Assembly: GCA_913051775.1 (NCBI GenBank)
Contig: CAJXCL010000010.1
Location: 1 to 50,711 of the forward strand
DNA length: 50,711 bases
Origin: an uncultured Nitrospirota bacterium
GTDB lineage: Bacteria; Nitrospinota; Nitrospinia; CAJXCL01
Direction of reading: 5' to 3'
This document shows positions 17,104-27,111 of the stretch, piece after piece. The number at the start of each line of letters is the position of its first letter. Position 1 is the first letter of the stretch. A model generated the notes under the pieces. It saw nothing but the letters and a program-made list of their open reading frames with translations, had not been told where the DNA came from and ran no database searches. Both the position numbers and the translations under genes were made by a program.

Positions 17104-17922
17104 CTATGGAGCTTTTTTCAGAGTGTCATTCATACTTCCAGAGCGGTATCCTTCAAGATCGACAGTAACATACTTGTAACCAAGTCTTTTTAGTTCCGTA
17201 ATCACTTTTTCTGAGATCCCGTTGTTTAAAAACCGGTGAAGATTTTCTTTCACCACCTCAATCCTGGCTATATCATCATGATGTCGCAAGCGGAATTGGG
17301 GAAATCCTAAATCATGTAAAATATTTTCCGCTTCCTCTACGATTGAGAGTTTTCCTTCGGTAATGGTAGTACCGTAAGGAAAGCGTGAGGCAAGACAGGC
17401 AAAAGAAGCTTTATTCCAGGTGGGAAGATTTTTTTCTTTCGATAAATGTCGGATGTTTTCCTTTGTCAGTTTTGCCTCTTTTAAAGGGCTTCTGACCTTG
17501 AGGTTTTCAGCCGCTTTAGAGCCGGGTCTGTAATCTCCTGTATCGTCCAAATTAGCCCCGTCAAGTACATAAGGGATGTTTTTCTCATCCGCAATTTTAT
17601 TTAATTTAGAAAACAGATCGCTTTTGCAATAATAACAGCGGTCAGGAGGATTTTCCTGGTAATTTGCGTCTTCCAACTCTTCTGAATCAACTAAAAGATG
17701 ATCAGCCTTTAATATTTTTGCAAGTCGAATGGATTCGTTTAGTTCTCTTTGTGGAAAAGACGCCGATCTGGCTGTTACCGCTAGGACATTTTCACACAAA
17801 ACTTCTTTGGCACAGCAGAGTAGAAAAGTGGAGTCTACACCAGCAGAAAAAGCCACTAAAACCTTTTTCATTCCCCCTAAAATGCTAAAAAGCTTTTTGT
17901 GTTTAAGTTTTAACTCGTTCAT
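17104..17922 (-). CDS. larE: ATP-dependent sacrificial sulfur transferase LarE
   Basis: The 272-residue protein is the typical LarE length. It has the PP-loop ATP pyrophosphatase motif VAFSAGVDS (residues 23-31) and the conserved ACLASRFPYG with Cys176, the sulfur-donating Cys in Lactiplantibacillus LarE. LarE converts the two carboxylates of the nicotinate-derived precursor to thiocarboxylates for the nickel-pincer nucleotide used by lactate racemase-type enzymes. LarB and LarC are not in the window. CYYC (96-99) adds further cysteines. It is a single gene convergent with the two-CxxCH lipoprotein; the stop lies next to a weak interrupted hairpin at 17080-17105. Confidence 0.9.
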   Translation of the reverse strand: MNELKLKHKKLFSILGGMKKVLVAFSAGVDSTFLLCCAKEVLCENVLAVTARSASFPQRELNESIRLAKILKADHLLVDSEELEDANYQENPPDRCYYCKSDLFSKLNKIADEKNIPYVLDGANLDDTGDYRPGSKAAENLKVRSPLKEAKLTKENIRHLSKEKNLPTWNKASFACLASRFPYGTTITEGKLSIVEEAENILHDLGFPQFRLRHHDDIARIEVVKENLHRFLNNGISEKVITELKRLGYKYVTVDLEGYRSGSMNDTLKKAP

Positions 17923-18146
17923 AATGGTTAATTAACATAGCGTGGCTAGGAGCCACAACCAAATGGAGCTACCGATCCAATCAGCGAATAAAACTTTGTT
18001 AAAAAAAATACAGTTTTGCAAGATTCTAATACAAACTATGAATAGAGTCAATTAATGGCAACGTGAAAATCTGTGTCCAATACTCTTTTCCTTTCCTAAT
18101 TGTGGTTGATAATTACTGAGCTATAGGCTACCCTAAAAAATTTTGT

Positions 18147-19193
18147 ATGGGAATAAATAAAATAAAAAAAAAGTTATCGAAATATCCGAAAACTTGGCTG
18201 ATTACAGGTGTGGCCGGATTTATCGGTTCCAACTTGCTGGAAGAACTGTTGAAACTTGGACAAACTGTAATCGGGCTAGATAATTTATCCGCAGGATATC
18301 AAAAAAATTTGGACGATGTGCAGGCTCAGGTTGGCGAAAATGCATGGGAAAGTTTTACTTTCATTAAAGGTGATATTAGAAATATAGATGATTGTCGAAA
18401 GGGATGCTCTGGCATCGATTTTGTTTTACACCATGCAGCACTTGGCAGTGTGCCGCTTTCTATCAAAAACCCAATCACAACCAATGAATCTAATGTAAAT
18501 GGATTTGTAAACATGCTCGTTGCTGCACGGGATGCTGGTATAGAGCGCTTTATTTATGCGGGATCATCCGCAATTTATGGAGATAATTCTGACTTACCTA
18601 AGGTAGAGGATGTTGTCGGAAAACCATTATCGCCCTATGCAGCGACAAAGCATGCTAACGAACTTTACGCAGGTGTTTTTGCTGCAACTTATGATATGGA
18701 ATGTATAGGGTTAAGGTATTTTAATGTTTTTGGCTCCAGACAGGATCCTGAAGGAGCCTATGCAGCGGTAATTCCGCGTTGGATAGGAGAATTGTCAAAC
18801 TGTACTGTCCCAACCATCTTTGGTGATGGTAAAAGCAGCAGGGATTTTTGTTATATAGATAATGTTATTGAGGCTAACCTTCTTGCTGCCTGTGAAGAGA
18901 ATCCTGATTCTGTCAACCAGGTTTACAATATTGCCTGTGGAGTTAGTACCACGTTAAACCAGTTGTATGAAATGATTCGTAACAGTCTGATTCGATTTCA
19001 ACCGGGAACAGCGAAAATTCAACCGTACTATAGAGATTTCAGAACTGGTGATGTCCGGTATTCAGAAGCAGATATATCAAAGGCAAAAAAAATACTGGGG
19101 TATATTCCTGCCTATGATGTTTCGAAAGGGTTGAATGAGACTGTTCGATGGTTCGTGGAAAACATGCCAAGACGTCAGAATTCCAAAACATAG
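18147..19193 (+). CDS. UDP-N-acetylglucosamine 4-epimerase-like SDR (WbpP/TviC/WbgU type)
   Basis: The 348-residue extended SDR has the NAD-binding motif [16 protein letters not shown], the catalytic GSSAIYG with downstream YAATK (YxxxK), and [15 protein letters not shown], a phrase typical of WbpP-type epimerases. These interconvert UDP-GlcNAc and UDP-GalNAc (or their uronic acids) for surface polysaccharide. The glycan role is supported by the neighbouring UDP-glucuronate epimerase gene 11 bases downstream. The start at 18147 leaves about 16 residues before the fold, which fits the WbpP group. Confidence 0.85.
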   Translation: MGINKIKKKLSKYPKTWLITGVAGFIGSNLLEELLKLGQTVIGLDNLSAGYQKNLDDVQAQVGENAWESFTFIKGDIRNIDDCRKGCSGIDFVLHHAALGSVPLSIKNPITTNESNVNGFVNMLVAARDAGIERFIYAGSSAIYGDNSDLPKVEDVVGKPLSPYAATKHANELYAGVFAATYDMECIGLRYFNVFGSRQDPEGAYAAVIPRWIGELSNCTVPTIFGDGKSSRDFCYIDNVIEANLLAACEENPDSVNQVYNIACGVSTTLNQLYEMIRNSLIRFQPGTAKIQPYYRDFRTGDVRYSEADISKAKKILGYIPAYDVSKGLNETVRWFVENMPRRQNSKT

Positions 19194-19204
19194 AGGGAAA
19201 AGAA

Positions 19205-20212
19205 ATGAGCAAAATACTGGTTACAGGTTCTGCCGGTTTTATAGGTTTTTGTCTCTGCAAAAGACTCCTGGAAAACGGGATACAAGTTATCGGACTGGAT
19301 AATTTAAATGATTACTATGATGTCTCGCTCAAACAGGATAGGCTGAAACAAATTGAGAAGGAAAAAAACTTTAAGTTTATCAGGATTGATATTGCAGAGA
19401 GAGATTCGATGGCCTCTCTTTTTCGCGAAGAAAAGTTTGATGTAGTGGTGAACCTGGCTGCGCAGGCAGGGGTAAGGTTTTCTTTAAGCAATCCTCATCC
19501 TTATATAGACAGCAATATTGTTGGATTTATGAATATTCTGGAAGGATGCAGGCATGGTAAAATAAAGCATCTTGTTTATGCGTCTTCGAGTTCAGTTTAC
19601 GGAGCCAGTGCGGATATGCCTTTTTCAGTTCATCAAAATGTCGACCATCCTATGTCGCTTTACGCAGCTACTAAAAAGGCAAATGAACTGATGGCACACA
19701 CCTACGCGAGTTTATATAAGCTGCCATGCACTGGTCTCAGGTTTTTTACCGTATATGGTCCATGGGGACGCCCTGATATGGCGCTATTCCTTTTCACAAA
19801 AGCTATATTGGCAGAAAAACCGATAGATGTTTTTAATTATGGAAATATGAAGAGGGACTTTACTTATATAGATGACATTGTAGAAGGGGTTATTAGAGTT
19901 ATTGATAAAACTCCGGAGCCTGATCTTAACTGGAAAAGTGATAATCCTAACACTTCATCAAGTTATGCTCCATATAGATTGTATAACATAGGAAACAATA
20001 ATCCTGTTGAGCTTATCTATTTCATAGAAGTACTGGAAAACTGTCTTGGCAAAAAAGCTGAAAAAAACCTATTACCGATTCAATTAGGCGATGTCCCTGC
20101 AACATATGCGAATGTGGATGATTTAAAAAAAGATGTTGGATTTAAGCCAACCACTTCAATTGAGGATGGTGTTAAGAAATTTGTCGACTGGTATCGAGGA
20201 TATTACAATTAA
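19205..20212 (+). CDS. UDP-glucuronate 4-epimerase-like SDR
   Basis: I chose ATG 19205 because AGAGG lies about 8 bases upstream and the Rossmann motif [13 protein letters not shown] follows at once; an upstream TTG/GTG extension overlaps the previous gene and adds no fold. The 335-residue protein has [20 protein letters not shown] (YxxxK) and [20 protein letters not shown], a signature of UDP-glucuronate/UDP-galacturonate 4-epimerases (CapI/LpsL/GAE). The product UDP-GalA can be used for LPS core or capsule. It is cotranscribed with the preceding epimerase. Confidence 0.88.
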   Translation: MSKILVTGSAGFIGFCLCKRLLENGIQVIGLDNLNDYYDVSLKQDRLKQIEKEKNFKFIRIDIAERDSMASLFREEKFDVVVNLAAQAGVRFSLSNPHPYIDSNIVGFMNILEGCRHGKIKHLVYASSSSVYGASADMPFSVHQNVDHPMSLYAATKKANELMAHTYASLYKLPCTGLRFFTVYGPWGRPDMALFLFTKAILAEKPIDVFNYGNMKRDFTYIDDIVEGVIRVIDKTPEPDLNWKSDNPNTSSSYAPYRLYNIGNNNPVELIYFIEVLENCLGKKAEKNLLPIQLGDVPATYANVDDLKKDVGFKPTTSIEDGVKKFVDWYRGYYN

Positions 20213-20250
20213 AGTGTAATGACTTAAAATCCCATGTTTATTATTTCATT

Positions 20251-20302
20251 TAATTGAAGCTCCTCGCATCAAGCTACGAGGGATACGTTCGCTAAAAACT
20301 TT
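20251..20302 (-). repeat. Dispersed repeat R1, copy c (shortened, inverted)
   Basis: Read on the minus strand it gives GTTTTTAGCGAACG, then TCCCTCGTAGCTTG, then GCGAGGAGCTTCAATTA. This is the start of R1 joined directly to its palindromic end. It separates two convergent genes and could serve as a bidirectional terminator. Confidence 0.5.
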
Positions 20303-20312
20303 CAACTGATAG

Positions 20313-22160
20313 TTATATTAAACCCTTCAGAGCTTTTAACGCAGTATCAACCCCTCCAACAGGCGCCATAATATAAGCTCCGTTAGCCTTATCCTTCATT
20401 TTCAGAAACGCCTCTCTGGCTATTTCGATTCCTGTTTCTTTGGCTTTATTGGCAGCGTCTGCTTTTTTCATTCTTTTGCGAATATTTTCAGGGATGCTCA
20501 TGCCCGGGACTTCGTTATGTAAAAACTCTGCGCTTCTGTAAGAAGTTAAAGGAAGAACTCCAAGAATGATCGGAATATTAAGATCTTTATTTCTTTCTAA
20601 AAAATTAAAAAAAAGTTTTTCTTCAAAAACAGGCTGTGTGAGAACAAATTCTGCTCCCGCCTCTACTTTTTGCCTGAATCGTCTTTCCTCTTCTTCAATA
20701 TTAATAGCTCCAGGGTTTACTCCTACACCGATATGTATACCGGCCGGTTTTCCAATAGGGTTTTTAGCGACATCAAGTCCATGATTTAAATTATTAATCA
20801 GTTTCACAAGCCCTATAGCGTCCACATCATAAACAGCAGTAGCGTCTGGATAATTTCCCAACTTTGGAGGGTCGCCGGTAACCGCAAGAATGTTTTTGAT
20901 TCCCGCTGCTTCCGCACCAAGTATGTCTGATTGCATTCCTAACAGGTTTCTGTCCCTGCATGTATAATGGACTATCGGTTCAATACCAACTTCACGTAAA
21001 AATAATCCAGCGAGGGACATTGAACTCATTCTTGCTGAAGCTCTCGGTCCATCCGGAATATTGGAATTGTCTACTCCTGCTTCTTTTAATTTTTTAGCCG
21101 CTTCTAAAACTTTTGAAGGGTCACATCCTTTAGGGGGAAGAAGTTCAACAGATACGACAAATTTATTGTCGGAAAGTTTTTTTGCCAGATCGCTTTTTTG
21201 CGCTGTTAATAGAGGAGTAATTGTTTTAGGAGTTTTATCACTTTTTGCGGTTTCAGTTATTTCGATTCTGGATGGTGAAATCGCTTTCACCGCAGAACAG
21301 ATCAGTTTGATGTGTTCTGCGGTGGTTCCGCAGCAGCCGCCAACAATCCGGACTCCGCTGCGAATAAAGCGTTTCGCATAAGTTGCAAAATATTCTGGTG
21401 TGCTAAGATATATTTGTCTCCCTTCTACTATTCTTGGAAGACCGGCATTTGGCATAACAGACAGAGGAATTGAGCACGATGCCGCCATTTTCCGGATACT
21501 TTCAAACATAGGCTGAGGTCCTATGCTGCAGTTAGCGCCTGCTGCATCCGTTCCCCAGCTTTCCATTTCTTTTACAGCCCTTACTGGGGAGACGCCGTAA
21601 AAAGTATTCCCATCATCTTCAAAAGTTATCTGAGTTATTATAGGCTTCTCTACAGCATTTTTCGTGCATAATTCTCGAATAGCGAAATATGCCTGGTGCA
21701 GTTCATTAAGATCGGAGAAAGTTTCTAATATAAAGAGGTCCACTCCGCCATCCAGCAATCCTTTAGCCTGTTCAATGAAAGCTTCTTTTGCCTTTAGCTT
21801 TGAAAGTTTTCCTAAAGGCTCAATTCCTCCTCCAATGGGTCCTATGGCGCCTGCGACAAAGACGCCCCCTCTCGCTTCATCTTTAGCGATAACCGCGCTG
21901 GCTTTGTTAATATCATAAACCTTGCTATCCAATCCATAACGTTGAAGCTTAAACCGGTTTGCTCCAAAACTGTTTGTTTCGATAATGTCTGCCCCGCTCT
22001 TGATGTACTCGCTATGAATTTCCCGGATTAAATCAGGATTGGTTAAATTAAGTTCATCAAAACAGCGGTTGATAAAGATTCCCTTGCTATAAAGTGCGGT
22101 TCCCATAGCTCCATCACAAACAAGAAATTTATTTTTTAGAGCTTCTTTAAACGATTCCAT
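20313..22160 (-). CDS. Bifunctional homocysteine S-methyltransferase / methylenetetrahydrofolate reductase (YitJ-like)
   Basis: The 615-residue protein joins two enzymes. Residues about 1-300 form a homocysteine/betaine methyltransferase barrel with zinc ligands C211 (AGANCSIGP) and C276-C277 (GGCCGTT). Residues about 330-610 form a MetF-type flavin barrel (VSVELLPPKG, HYTCRDRN, AVTGDPP, GVGVNPGA). The N-terminal half normally moves a methyl group to homocysteine, and the C-terminal half makes or oxidises 5-methyl-THF. The fused form is known from B. subtilis YitJ and many anaerobes. It is monocistronic, with a good promoter at 22243-22271 and a short leader in which I see no riboswitch. Confidence 0.9.
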   Translation of the reverse strand: MESFKEALKNKFLVCDGAMGTALYSKGIFINRCFDELNLTNPDLIREIHSEYIKSGADIIETNSFGANRFKLQRYGLDSKVYDINKASAVIAKDEARGGVFVAGAIGPIGGGIEPLGKLSKLKAKEAFIEQAKGLLDGGVDLFILETFSDLNELHQAYFAIRELCTKNAVEKPIITQITFEDDGNTFYGVSPVRAVKEMESWGTDAAGANCSIGPQPMFESIRKMAASCSIPLSVMPNAGLPRIVEGRQIYLSTPEYFATYAKRFIRSGVRIVGGCCGTTAEHIKLICSAVKAISPSRIEITETAKSDKTPKTITPLLTAQKSDLAKKLSDNKFVVSVELLPPKGCDPSKVLEAAKKLKEAGVDNSNIPDGPRASARMSSMSLAGLFLREVGIEPIVHYTCRDRNLLGMQSDILGAEAAGIKNILAVTGDPPKLGNYPDATAVYDVDAIGLVKLINNLNHGLDVAKNPIGKPAGIHIGVGVNPGAINIEEEERRFRQKVEAGAEFVLTQPVFEEKLFFNFLERNKDLNIPIILGVLPLTSYRSAEFLHNEVPGMSIPENIRKRMKKADAANKAKETGIEIAREAFLKMKDKANGAYIMAPVGGVDTALKALKGLI

Positions 22161-22242
22161 AAGAATTAATTAATCCGGATTTCATAGTTCGATATTTATA
22201 TCGATCAGATTCTACTTGATAAATCTTTTATTTAGTCAAAAA

Positions 22243-22271
22243 AGTATAGCACCTGCATTGTTTTTTAACAA
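22243..22271 (-). promoter_or_regulatory. Sigma70-type promoter for the methyltransferase/MTHFR gene
   Basis: On the minus strand TTGTTA and TATACT are separated by exactly 17 bases, about 83 bases before the start codon. It shares the 310-base gap 22161-22470 with a divergent promoter; nothing else is seen in that gap. Confidence 0.55.
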
Positions 22272-22364
22272 TCGAGCCTTCAATTACAATAGTGGAGTAA
22301 CTAATTGCAAGATTTCTATCTAAATGTGTAATTCAGTTATGATCTTACTGATTAATCCTCTTAT

Positions 22365-22393
22365 TTGACTTACCAATTTAGTTTTGATTTAAT
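22365..22393 (+). promoter_or_regulatory. Sigma70-type promoter for the LPS gene run
   Basis: TTGACT and TTTAAT are separated by exactly 17 bases, about 78 bases before the GT2 start codon. It fits transcription of the GT2, O-antigen ligase and msbA genes. Confidence 0.6.
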
Positions 22394-22470
22394 AGAAAAA
22401 ATGTGGAGTATTATTTAATCTACAGGGCTGTAAAGCCGCAATCAAAGATAAGTTTTTTATTATAAGGCCG

Positions 22471-23232
22471 ATGCAGAAAAGACTTCCATTATCCGTATCT
22501 CTTATTTCTTTTAATGAAGAAGATAACATTGCAAGAACATTAAGTAGTATTAAAGACATTGCGGCTGAAATTATTATTGTTGATTCTCATTCTACGGATG
22601 AAACAAGGGAAATTGCGAAAAGTTACGGTGCAAGGGTATTTGACGAAGACTGGAAAGGATATATCGCTCAAAAAAACTCTGCCATTGAAAAATGCACTGA
22701 AGAATGGATTTTATCATTGGATTGTGACGAAGTCGTTTCTAGAGAGTTAGAAGAATCTATTATTGAAAATATCCGGAATTCTGAAGCAGATGGTTATTTT
22801 ATTAACAGAAAGACTTACTACATGGGAAGGTTCTTAAAGTATGCCTGGCAGCCGGATTGGAAGTTACGAATTGTAAAAAGATCAGCAAATCCAAAGTGGA
22901 ATGGATATCATCTGCATGAATTTTTAAAAATTAGTGGATCGATTAAAAATTTGAGAGGTGATTTGTCTCATTATTCCTACAAAAACCTTGAAGATCATTT
23001 TTGCCGAACTGTCAAATACGCTAAACTTTCTGCTAAATCTTATTATGAAAAAGGTAAAAAATTTAAATGGTATAAATCCCTGCTAAATCCTATTATAGCG
23101 TTTGCGAAAGTTTTTTTTATCCAACGCGGTTTCTTGGACGGGTATCGAGGATTTATTATTGCTGTGAGCAGTTTAACCTATACTTTTTTGAAGTATGTTT
23201 TCTTGTGGGAAATCGAAAGGAATAATGAATAA
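22471..23232 (+). CDS. Family 2 glycosyltransferase, WaaE/KdtX-like (LPS core)
   Basis: The 253-residue GT-A glycosyltransferase has the nucleotide-sugar motifs SLISFNEEDNIARTL and VDSHSTDETREIAKSYGA, then LDCDEVVS (DxD, residues 84-86). The order and the phrase WKGYIAQKN match WaaE-type inner-core glucosyl/heptosyl transferases. The C-terminal 40 residues are hydrophobic and probably associate with the inner membrane. Its stop overlaps the ATG of the broken msbA copy by 8 bases. The sugar and acceptor are not determined. Confidence 0.85.
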   Translation: MQKRLPLSVSLISFNEEDNIARTLSSIKDIAAEIIIVDSHSTDETREIAKSYGARVFDEDWKGYIAQKNSAIEKCTEEWILSLDCDEVVSRELEESIIENIRNSEADGYFINRKTYYMGRFLKYAWQPDWKLRIVKRSANPKWNGYHLHEFLKISGSIKNLRGDLSHYSYKNLEDHFCRTVKYAKLSAKSYYEKGKKFKWYKSLLNPIIAFAKVFFIQRGFLDGYRGFIIAVSSLTYTFLKYVFLWEIERNNE

Positions 23233-23640
23233 CATCTTTAAAGAGGTTTCTCCGAAACAGTGGAAAAACGACATTTATACGATCAAAGAGTTGACGAAAA
23301 GTCATTCCCTGAGGCTTGCATTAGCTTGTCTCAGCGGGTTGCTTCTCTCCTCAATCAACGGTGCCATTGCCTGGTTTGTTAAACCGGTACTGGACGGCCT
23401 GTTTTTTGAAAAAAACAATGCTCTTTTAATGGTCCTTCCGATGGGGGTCATTTTTCTCTTTGTCCTTTGTGGTTTGTTTGCTTTCTCTAATAATTACCTG
23501 ATGTTTTCTACCGGAGCAAAAATTGTGAGAGTGTTTAGACACTCTGTCTTTGACAGAAATACTGAGGTTTCCCATTCCCTTTTTTTCACAAAAATCAAGC
23601 GGCTCGATAATATCGAGAGTGCTGATTGATATGAAAAAAC
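23225..23640 (+). pseudogene. Truncated duplicate of the msbA 5' end
   Basis: Residues 1-110 match the N-terminus of the full MsbA encoded at 24975, with about 18 differences by eye (shared LTKSH, SSINGAIAWFVKPVLDG). The frame then shifts. The DNA stays recognisably similar to about 23625 (ACACAAAAATCAAG-like phrase), but the translation becomes unrelated and stops at 23627-23629. No nucleotide-binding domain follows. It begins inside the end of the GT2 gene, so this was probably the original msbA position before a duplication placed the ligase gene between two copies. Confidence 0.85.
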
Positions 23641-23663
23641 TCTAACAATAATGAAATAAACCA

Positions 23664-24890
23664 ATGAATGCAAAGAGCATAATTAGGATTTCTAATTATT
23701 TTTTTGCTCTTAGTATGCCTATATCCCATTCAGTCGCATATATAGCATGTGGCATTGGTTTTTTTCCTGCCCTCAGGTTTTGGAAAAAGTTACGCTCTGA
23801 ACCGATTATTCTATGGGTAACAATTTTTATTGTCTATGGATTAATACACAGTTTTTTTTCAACCAAACCCGTGGTGGGATATAACACCATGTTTAACTAT
23901 TTTAGCCACTGGTTACTTCCATTTATTCTTGGTTATTCCTTATCTGAAAGAAAAAACATTCATTTTGCATTTTGGTTATATTACTGGTTACTGTTATGTT
24001 TGATATTCTTTTCAATTTTAGCTTACTTTGGACTTTTCTGGAAGAATATTGGCAATAATTATCTGGTCAATGAAGGGTTATTAAAAGGGTTTAGGCACCA
24101 TATTACCCTAGCTGCTTTGTCAATCAATCTTGCGTTTTTATCTTTTGCAATCGGGTTTTTTAATAAGGATATGAATACTAAAAAGAGATCATTTTTTATA
24201 TTAATGGGTCTGTTTCTTGTTGGTGCTGTAGGTCTTACCACTTCACGGGGTTATTATATTGCGTCGAGTATAGGTCTCTTTATCTTTTTAATTTGGTTAA
24301 TCGTTTATCATAAAAAATATTTGTTTGGTGGTGTCGTATTTATTTTTCTTATTTTAATCTCAGCCGGAGTCTATTTTGCTTCTCCAAAAGCTCGTTTAAG
24401 ATTGGAATCAGCAATAAATCTGTCTGATATTAATGTTACTGAAAGAATAAAACTATACAGAATAGCGGTAATGGAAATTGAGGACAAACCTATCTTTGGA
24501 TTTGGTCCGGGGCAATCAGTGTATCAAAAGCAATACTTCGACAAAATAGATACTGGAAATACATTTACCGAAGATGGAAACCCCAAGTATAGTCACCTGC
24601 ACTCATTTTATTTAAATCTGGCAGCCGAATTTGGATTAACCGGATTCTTGATTTTTGTCATTATTTTCTCACTCTTATTTGTAAAGTTACTTTCAATTTA
24701 CAAAACAGAATTATGTTTATCAAAGGCAGTTGGGGTAGGATTATTGTTTGGTTTTTTTTCTGTCATGGTTGGAGAATGTTTTGATACACAGTTTAGAGGT
24801 CCTCAAGTAGCAATGGATCTTTTTTGGATGGTAGGCATTATGAGTGGTGATAGCGCAAATAAAAAGGTGGCGCTCCCTGCTTTTAATTAA
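23664..24890 (+). CDS. O-antigen ligase/polymerase family membrane protein (WaaL/Wzy-like)
   Basis: The 408-residue polytopic protein has about 10-12 membrane helices and one large periplasmic loop (residues about 275-325). The loop carries GFGPGQSVYQKQYF and the family motif HLHSFYLNLAAEFGLTG (H...E.G..G). WaaL ligases attach O-antigen to lipid A-core on the periplasmic face; Wzy polymerases share the fold and cannot be excluded from sequence alone. Location between msbA copies and close to lipid A and core genes favours the ligase. An upstream remnant of msbA leaves it 35 bases after that broken frame. Confidence 0.8.
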   Translation: MNAKSIIRISNYFFALSMPISHSVAYIACGIGFFPALRFWKKLRSEPIILWVTIFIVYGLIHSFFSTKPVVGYNTMFNYFSHWLLPFILGYSLSERKNIHFAFWLYYWLLLCLIFFSILAYFGLFWKNIGNNYLVNEGLLKGFRHHITLAALSINLAFLSFAIGFFNKDMNTKKRSFFILMGLFLVGAVGLTTSRGYYIASSIGLFIFLIWLIVYHKKYLFGGVVFIFLILISAGVYFASPKARLRLESAINLSDINVTERIKLYRIAVMEIEDKPIFGFGPGQSVYQKQYFDKIDTGNTFTEDGNPKYSHLHSFYLNLAAEFGLTGFLIFVIIFSLLFVKLLSIYKTELCLSKAVGVGLLFGFFSVMVGECFDTQFRGPQVAMDLFWMVGIMSGDSANKKVALPAFN

Positions 24891-24974
24891 CGTGTGCTTT
24901 ATAATATTATTTTGAAGGAAAATACTATAATTTTCGATTGCTTCACATAGTTTTAAATACTTATAAAAAAGGTA

Positions 24975-26744
24975 ATGGATAATATTTTTAGAGAAGTTTC
25001 TCCAAAACAGTGGAAAAATGATATTTATACGATTAAAGAGCTGACGAAAAGTCATTACCTGAGGCTTGCATTAGCCTGTGTTAGTGGGTTGTTTCTCTCC
25101 TCAATCAACGGTGCAATTGCCTGGTTTGTTAAACCGGTATTGGATGGACTGTTTGTTGAAAAAAACAATGCTCTTTTGATGGTCCTTCCGATTGGAGTCT
25201 TTTTCCTTTTTGTCTTTCGTGGTTTGTTTGCTTTCACAAATAATTATCTGATGTATTCTACCGGGGCGAAAATAGTGAGGGCAGTCAGGCAGGCGGTTTA
25301 TGAAAAAATATTGAGACTTCCCATGTCTTTTTATACACAAAAATCAAGTGGTTCTTCAATTTCAAAATTGCTTAACGATATTAAAATTCTTGAAGATCTC
25401 ATCGCCCATACAGCAAAAAACTTTTTAGTACAATCTGCTACAGTAATCGTTCTAGCTTTTGTTGCTCTATACAGAAGATGGGACCTGGCTCTTCTTTCTT
25501 TTTTTCTAGCGCCGCTTGTTGTAGTGGTTTTTGACAGGTTCGGCACAAGGATGAAAAAAACAAGCCTCAACACCCTAAAACTTATTTCCAGTGTAACAGA
25601 GATTCTCCATGAAACTTTGATGGGAATTAAAATCGTAAAATCATTTACTATGGAAAAGGAAATGAAAAGGAATAATGAACTTTCCGTCGCAGAGCATTAC
25701 AGGAATGTTATGCGGGAAGTTAGAATTAATGAATTCACGACCGTTTGTATGGAAATTATTTCTGGAGTGGGAGCAGCTGTAATCCTATGGTATGGTACTT
25801 ATCTCATAATCAGCGAAAAACTTTCCGTGGGAGAGTTTTTTTCATTCGTCACTGCGGTACTGATGATTAACACGCCTCTTAAGAGACTGAGCCAGGTCAA
25901 TAATAATTTTCAGAGAATAAGATCAGCTTTGCACAGGGTAAAGCTGATCTTTATTCTTGAAGATGAACAGGAGGGAAAAGTTGAAAAAACAGATATAGAG
26001 GGGAAAATATTGTATAAAAATGTTTCTTTTAAGTATCCAGAGTCAAAAGAAAGGGCTTTAAGTAATATTAACCTTGAAATTATGCCTGGAGAGACGGTTG
26101 CGATAGTGGGATACAGCGGCGCTGGTAAAAGCACACTTACAGACCTGCTGCTTGGATTCTGGAAAAGTTATTTCGGAGAGATTTTAATCGATGGAATTAA
26201 TATAAAAGACTTTTCTTTGCATAATATCAGGTCTCATATAGGAATTGTTTCTCAGGATATCATCCTATTTAATGATACAGCTAGAAACAATATTCTGTTT
26301 GGTAAACCGGATGCAAGCGATGAAGATATTTTGCAAGCGGCTAAAGCAGCCTATGCTCATAAGTTCATTAATGAAATGCCTCAGGGTTACGACTCTATTA
26401 TTGGAGAGCGAGGAATTAAGCTTTCTGGTGGACAGAAACAGAGAATTTCCTTGGCAAGGGCACTCATAAAAAATCCAAAAATTCTTATTTTAGATGAGGC
26501 GACATCATTGCTGGATACGGATTCTGAGATTAAAATTCAAAAGGCTCTTGAGAGTTCCATGAAAGAAAGAACAACTATAATTATTGCTCATAGATTGTCC
26601 ACAGTTCAAAAAGCGGACCGAATTATTGTTATGAACGAAGGTAACGTTATCCAGCAGGGAAATCATTCTGATCTTTCTCGACAGGACGGAGTTTATCAAG
26701 AGCTTTACAGTAAGTCTGCAATAACAGAGGCTACGGATGTTTGA
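24975..26744 (+). CDS. msbA: Lipid A flippase MsbA (ABC exporter)
   Basis: The 589-residue half-transporter has a six-helix membrane domain (residues about 20-320) and one ABC domain. Walker A is GYSGAGKST (about 379-387), the Q-loop lies in IVSQDIILF, the signature is LSGGQKQRISLARAL (about 482) and Walker B with catalytic Glu is ILILDEATSLLD (about 503). MsbA flips lipid A-core across the inner membrane using ATP. It is intact, unlike the truncated copy at 23225. Its position near an LpxL-type acyltransferase and the ligase supports the lipid A role over a generic multidrug exporter. Confidence 0.9.
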   Translation: MDNIFREVSPKQWKNDIYTIKELTKSHYLRLALACVSGLFLSSINGAIAWFVKPVLDGLFVEKNNALLMVLPIGVFFLFVFRGLFAFTNNYLMYSTGAKIVRAVRQAVYEKILRLPMSFYTQKSSGSSISKLLNDIKILEDLIAHTAKNFLVQSATVIVLAFVALYRRWDLALLSFFLAPLVVVVFDRFGTRMKKTSLNTLKLISSVTEILHETLMGIKIVKSFTMEKEMKRNNELSVAEHYRNVMREVRINEFTTVCMEIISGVGAAVILWYGTYLIISEKLSVGEFFSFVTAVLMINTPLKRLSQVNNNFQRIRSALHRVKLIFILEDEQEGKVEKTDIEGKILYKNVSFKYPESKERALSNINLEIMPGETVAIVGYSGAGKSTLTDLLLGFWKSYFGEILIDGINIKDFSLHNIRSHIGIVSQDIILFNDTARNNILFGKPDASDEDILQAAKAAYAHKFINEMPQGYDSIIGERGIKLSGGQKQRISLARALIKNPKILILDEATSLLDTDSEIKIQKALESSMKERTTIIIAHRLSTVQKADRIIVMNEGNVIQQGNHSDLSRQDGVYQELYSKSAITEATDV

Positions 26745-26800
26745 TTTAATGAAAATTAATTATTATCATAAATAGATATAAAATCCTGTTTTTATATATT

Positions 26801-27111
26801 GTGAAGATTGCTATTAATATAGAGTACTTTTCAATGACTAAAGGTGGAGCAGAACGATCCGCATCACAATTAGCCGAAGCCTTGCCGGAGAAAGGATACT
26901 GAGAATTGGCTAGATGGATTTGTTCTTGAAGATTTACGAGATTACGCTTTGCTGTCTGAAAAACTGATGCTTTTTTCTGGCAAGAATCTCAAAGTAAGGA
27001 ATGGGAAAAAACACGCGTAAAAAAATTGAAAAATATTCTTTGCAGCGAAAAAATCAGAAAATGCTTGTTTTAGGCGAAGCAATGGCTTCCATTATGAAAA
27101 CAGTTCTTTAA
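26801..27111 (+). pseudogene. Family 4 glycosyltransferase remnant with internal deletion
   Basis: A GTG at 26801 opens MKIAINIEYFS then KGGAERSASQLAEALPEKGY, the classic N-terminus of GT4 LPS glycosyltransferases, and stops at 26902. In other frames just after it are DGFVLEDLRDYALLSEKL and KIEKYSLQRKNQKMLVL, which look like the GT4 C-terminus (GFVLEDP... and KYSxxR.. phrases). About 250 central residues are missing. The remnant follows msbA by 56 bases and runs into the end of the convergent lpxL gene. Nothing else is visible in the 26745-27091 gap. Confidence 0.65.

Noticed and set aside
20313-22470. SAM or cobalamin riboswitch before the methionine/folate gene
   Set aside because: The leader from the predicted promoter is only about 80 bases and shows no conserved riboswitch core.
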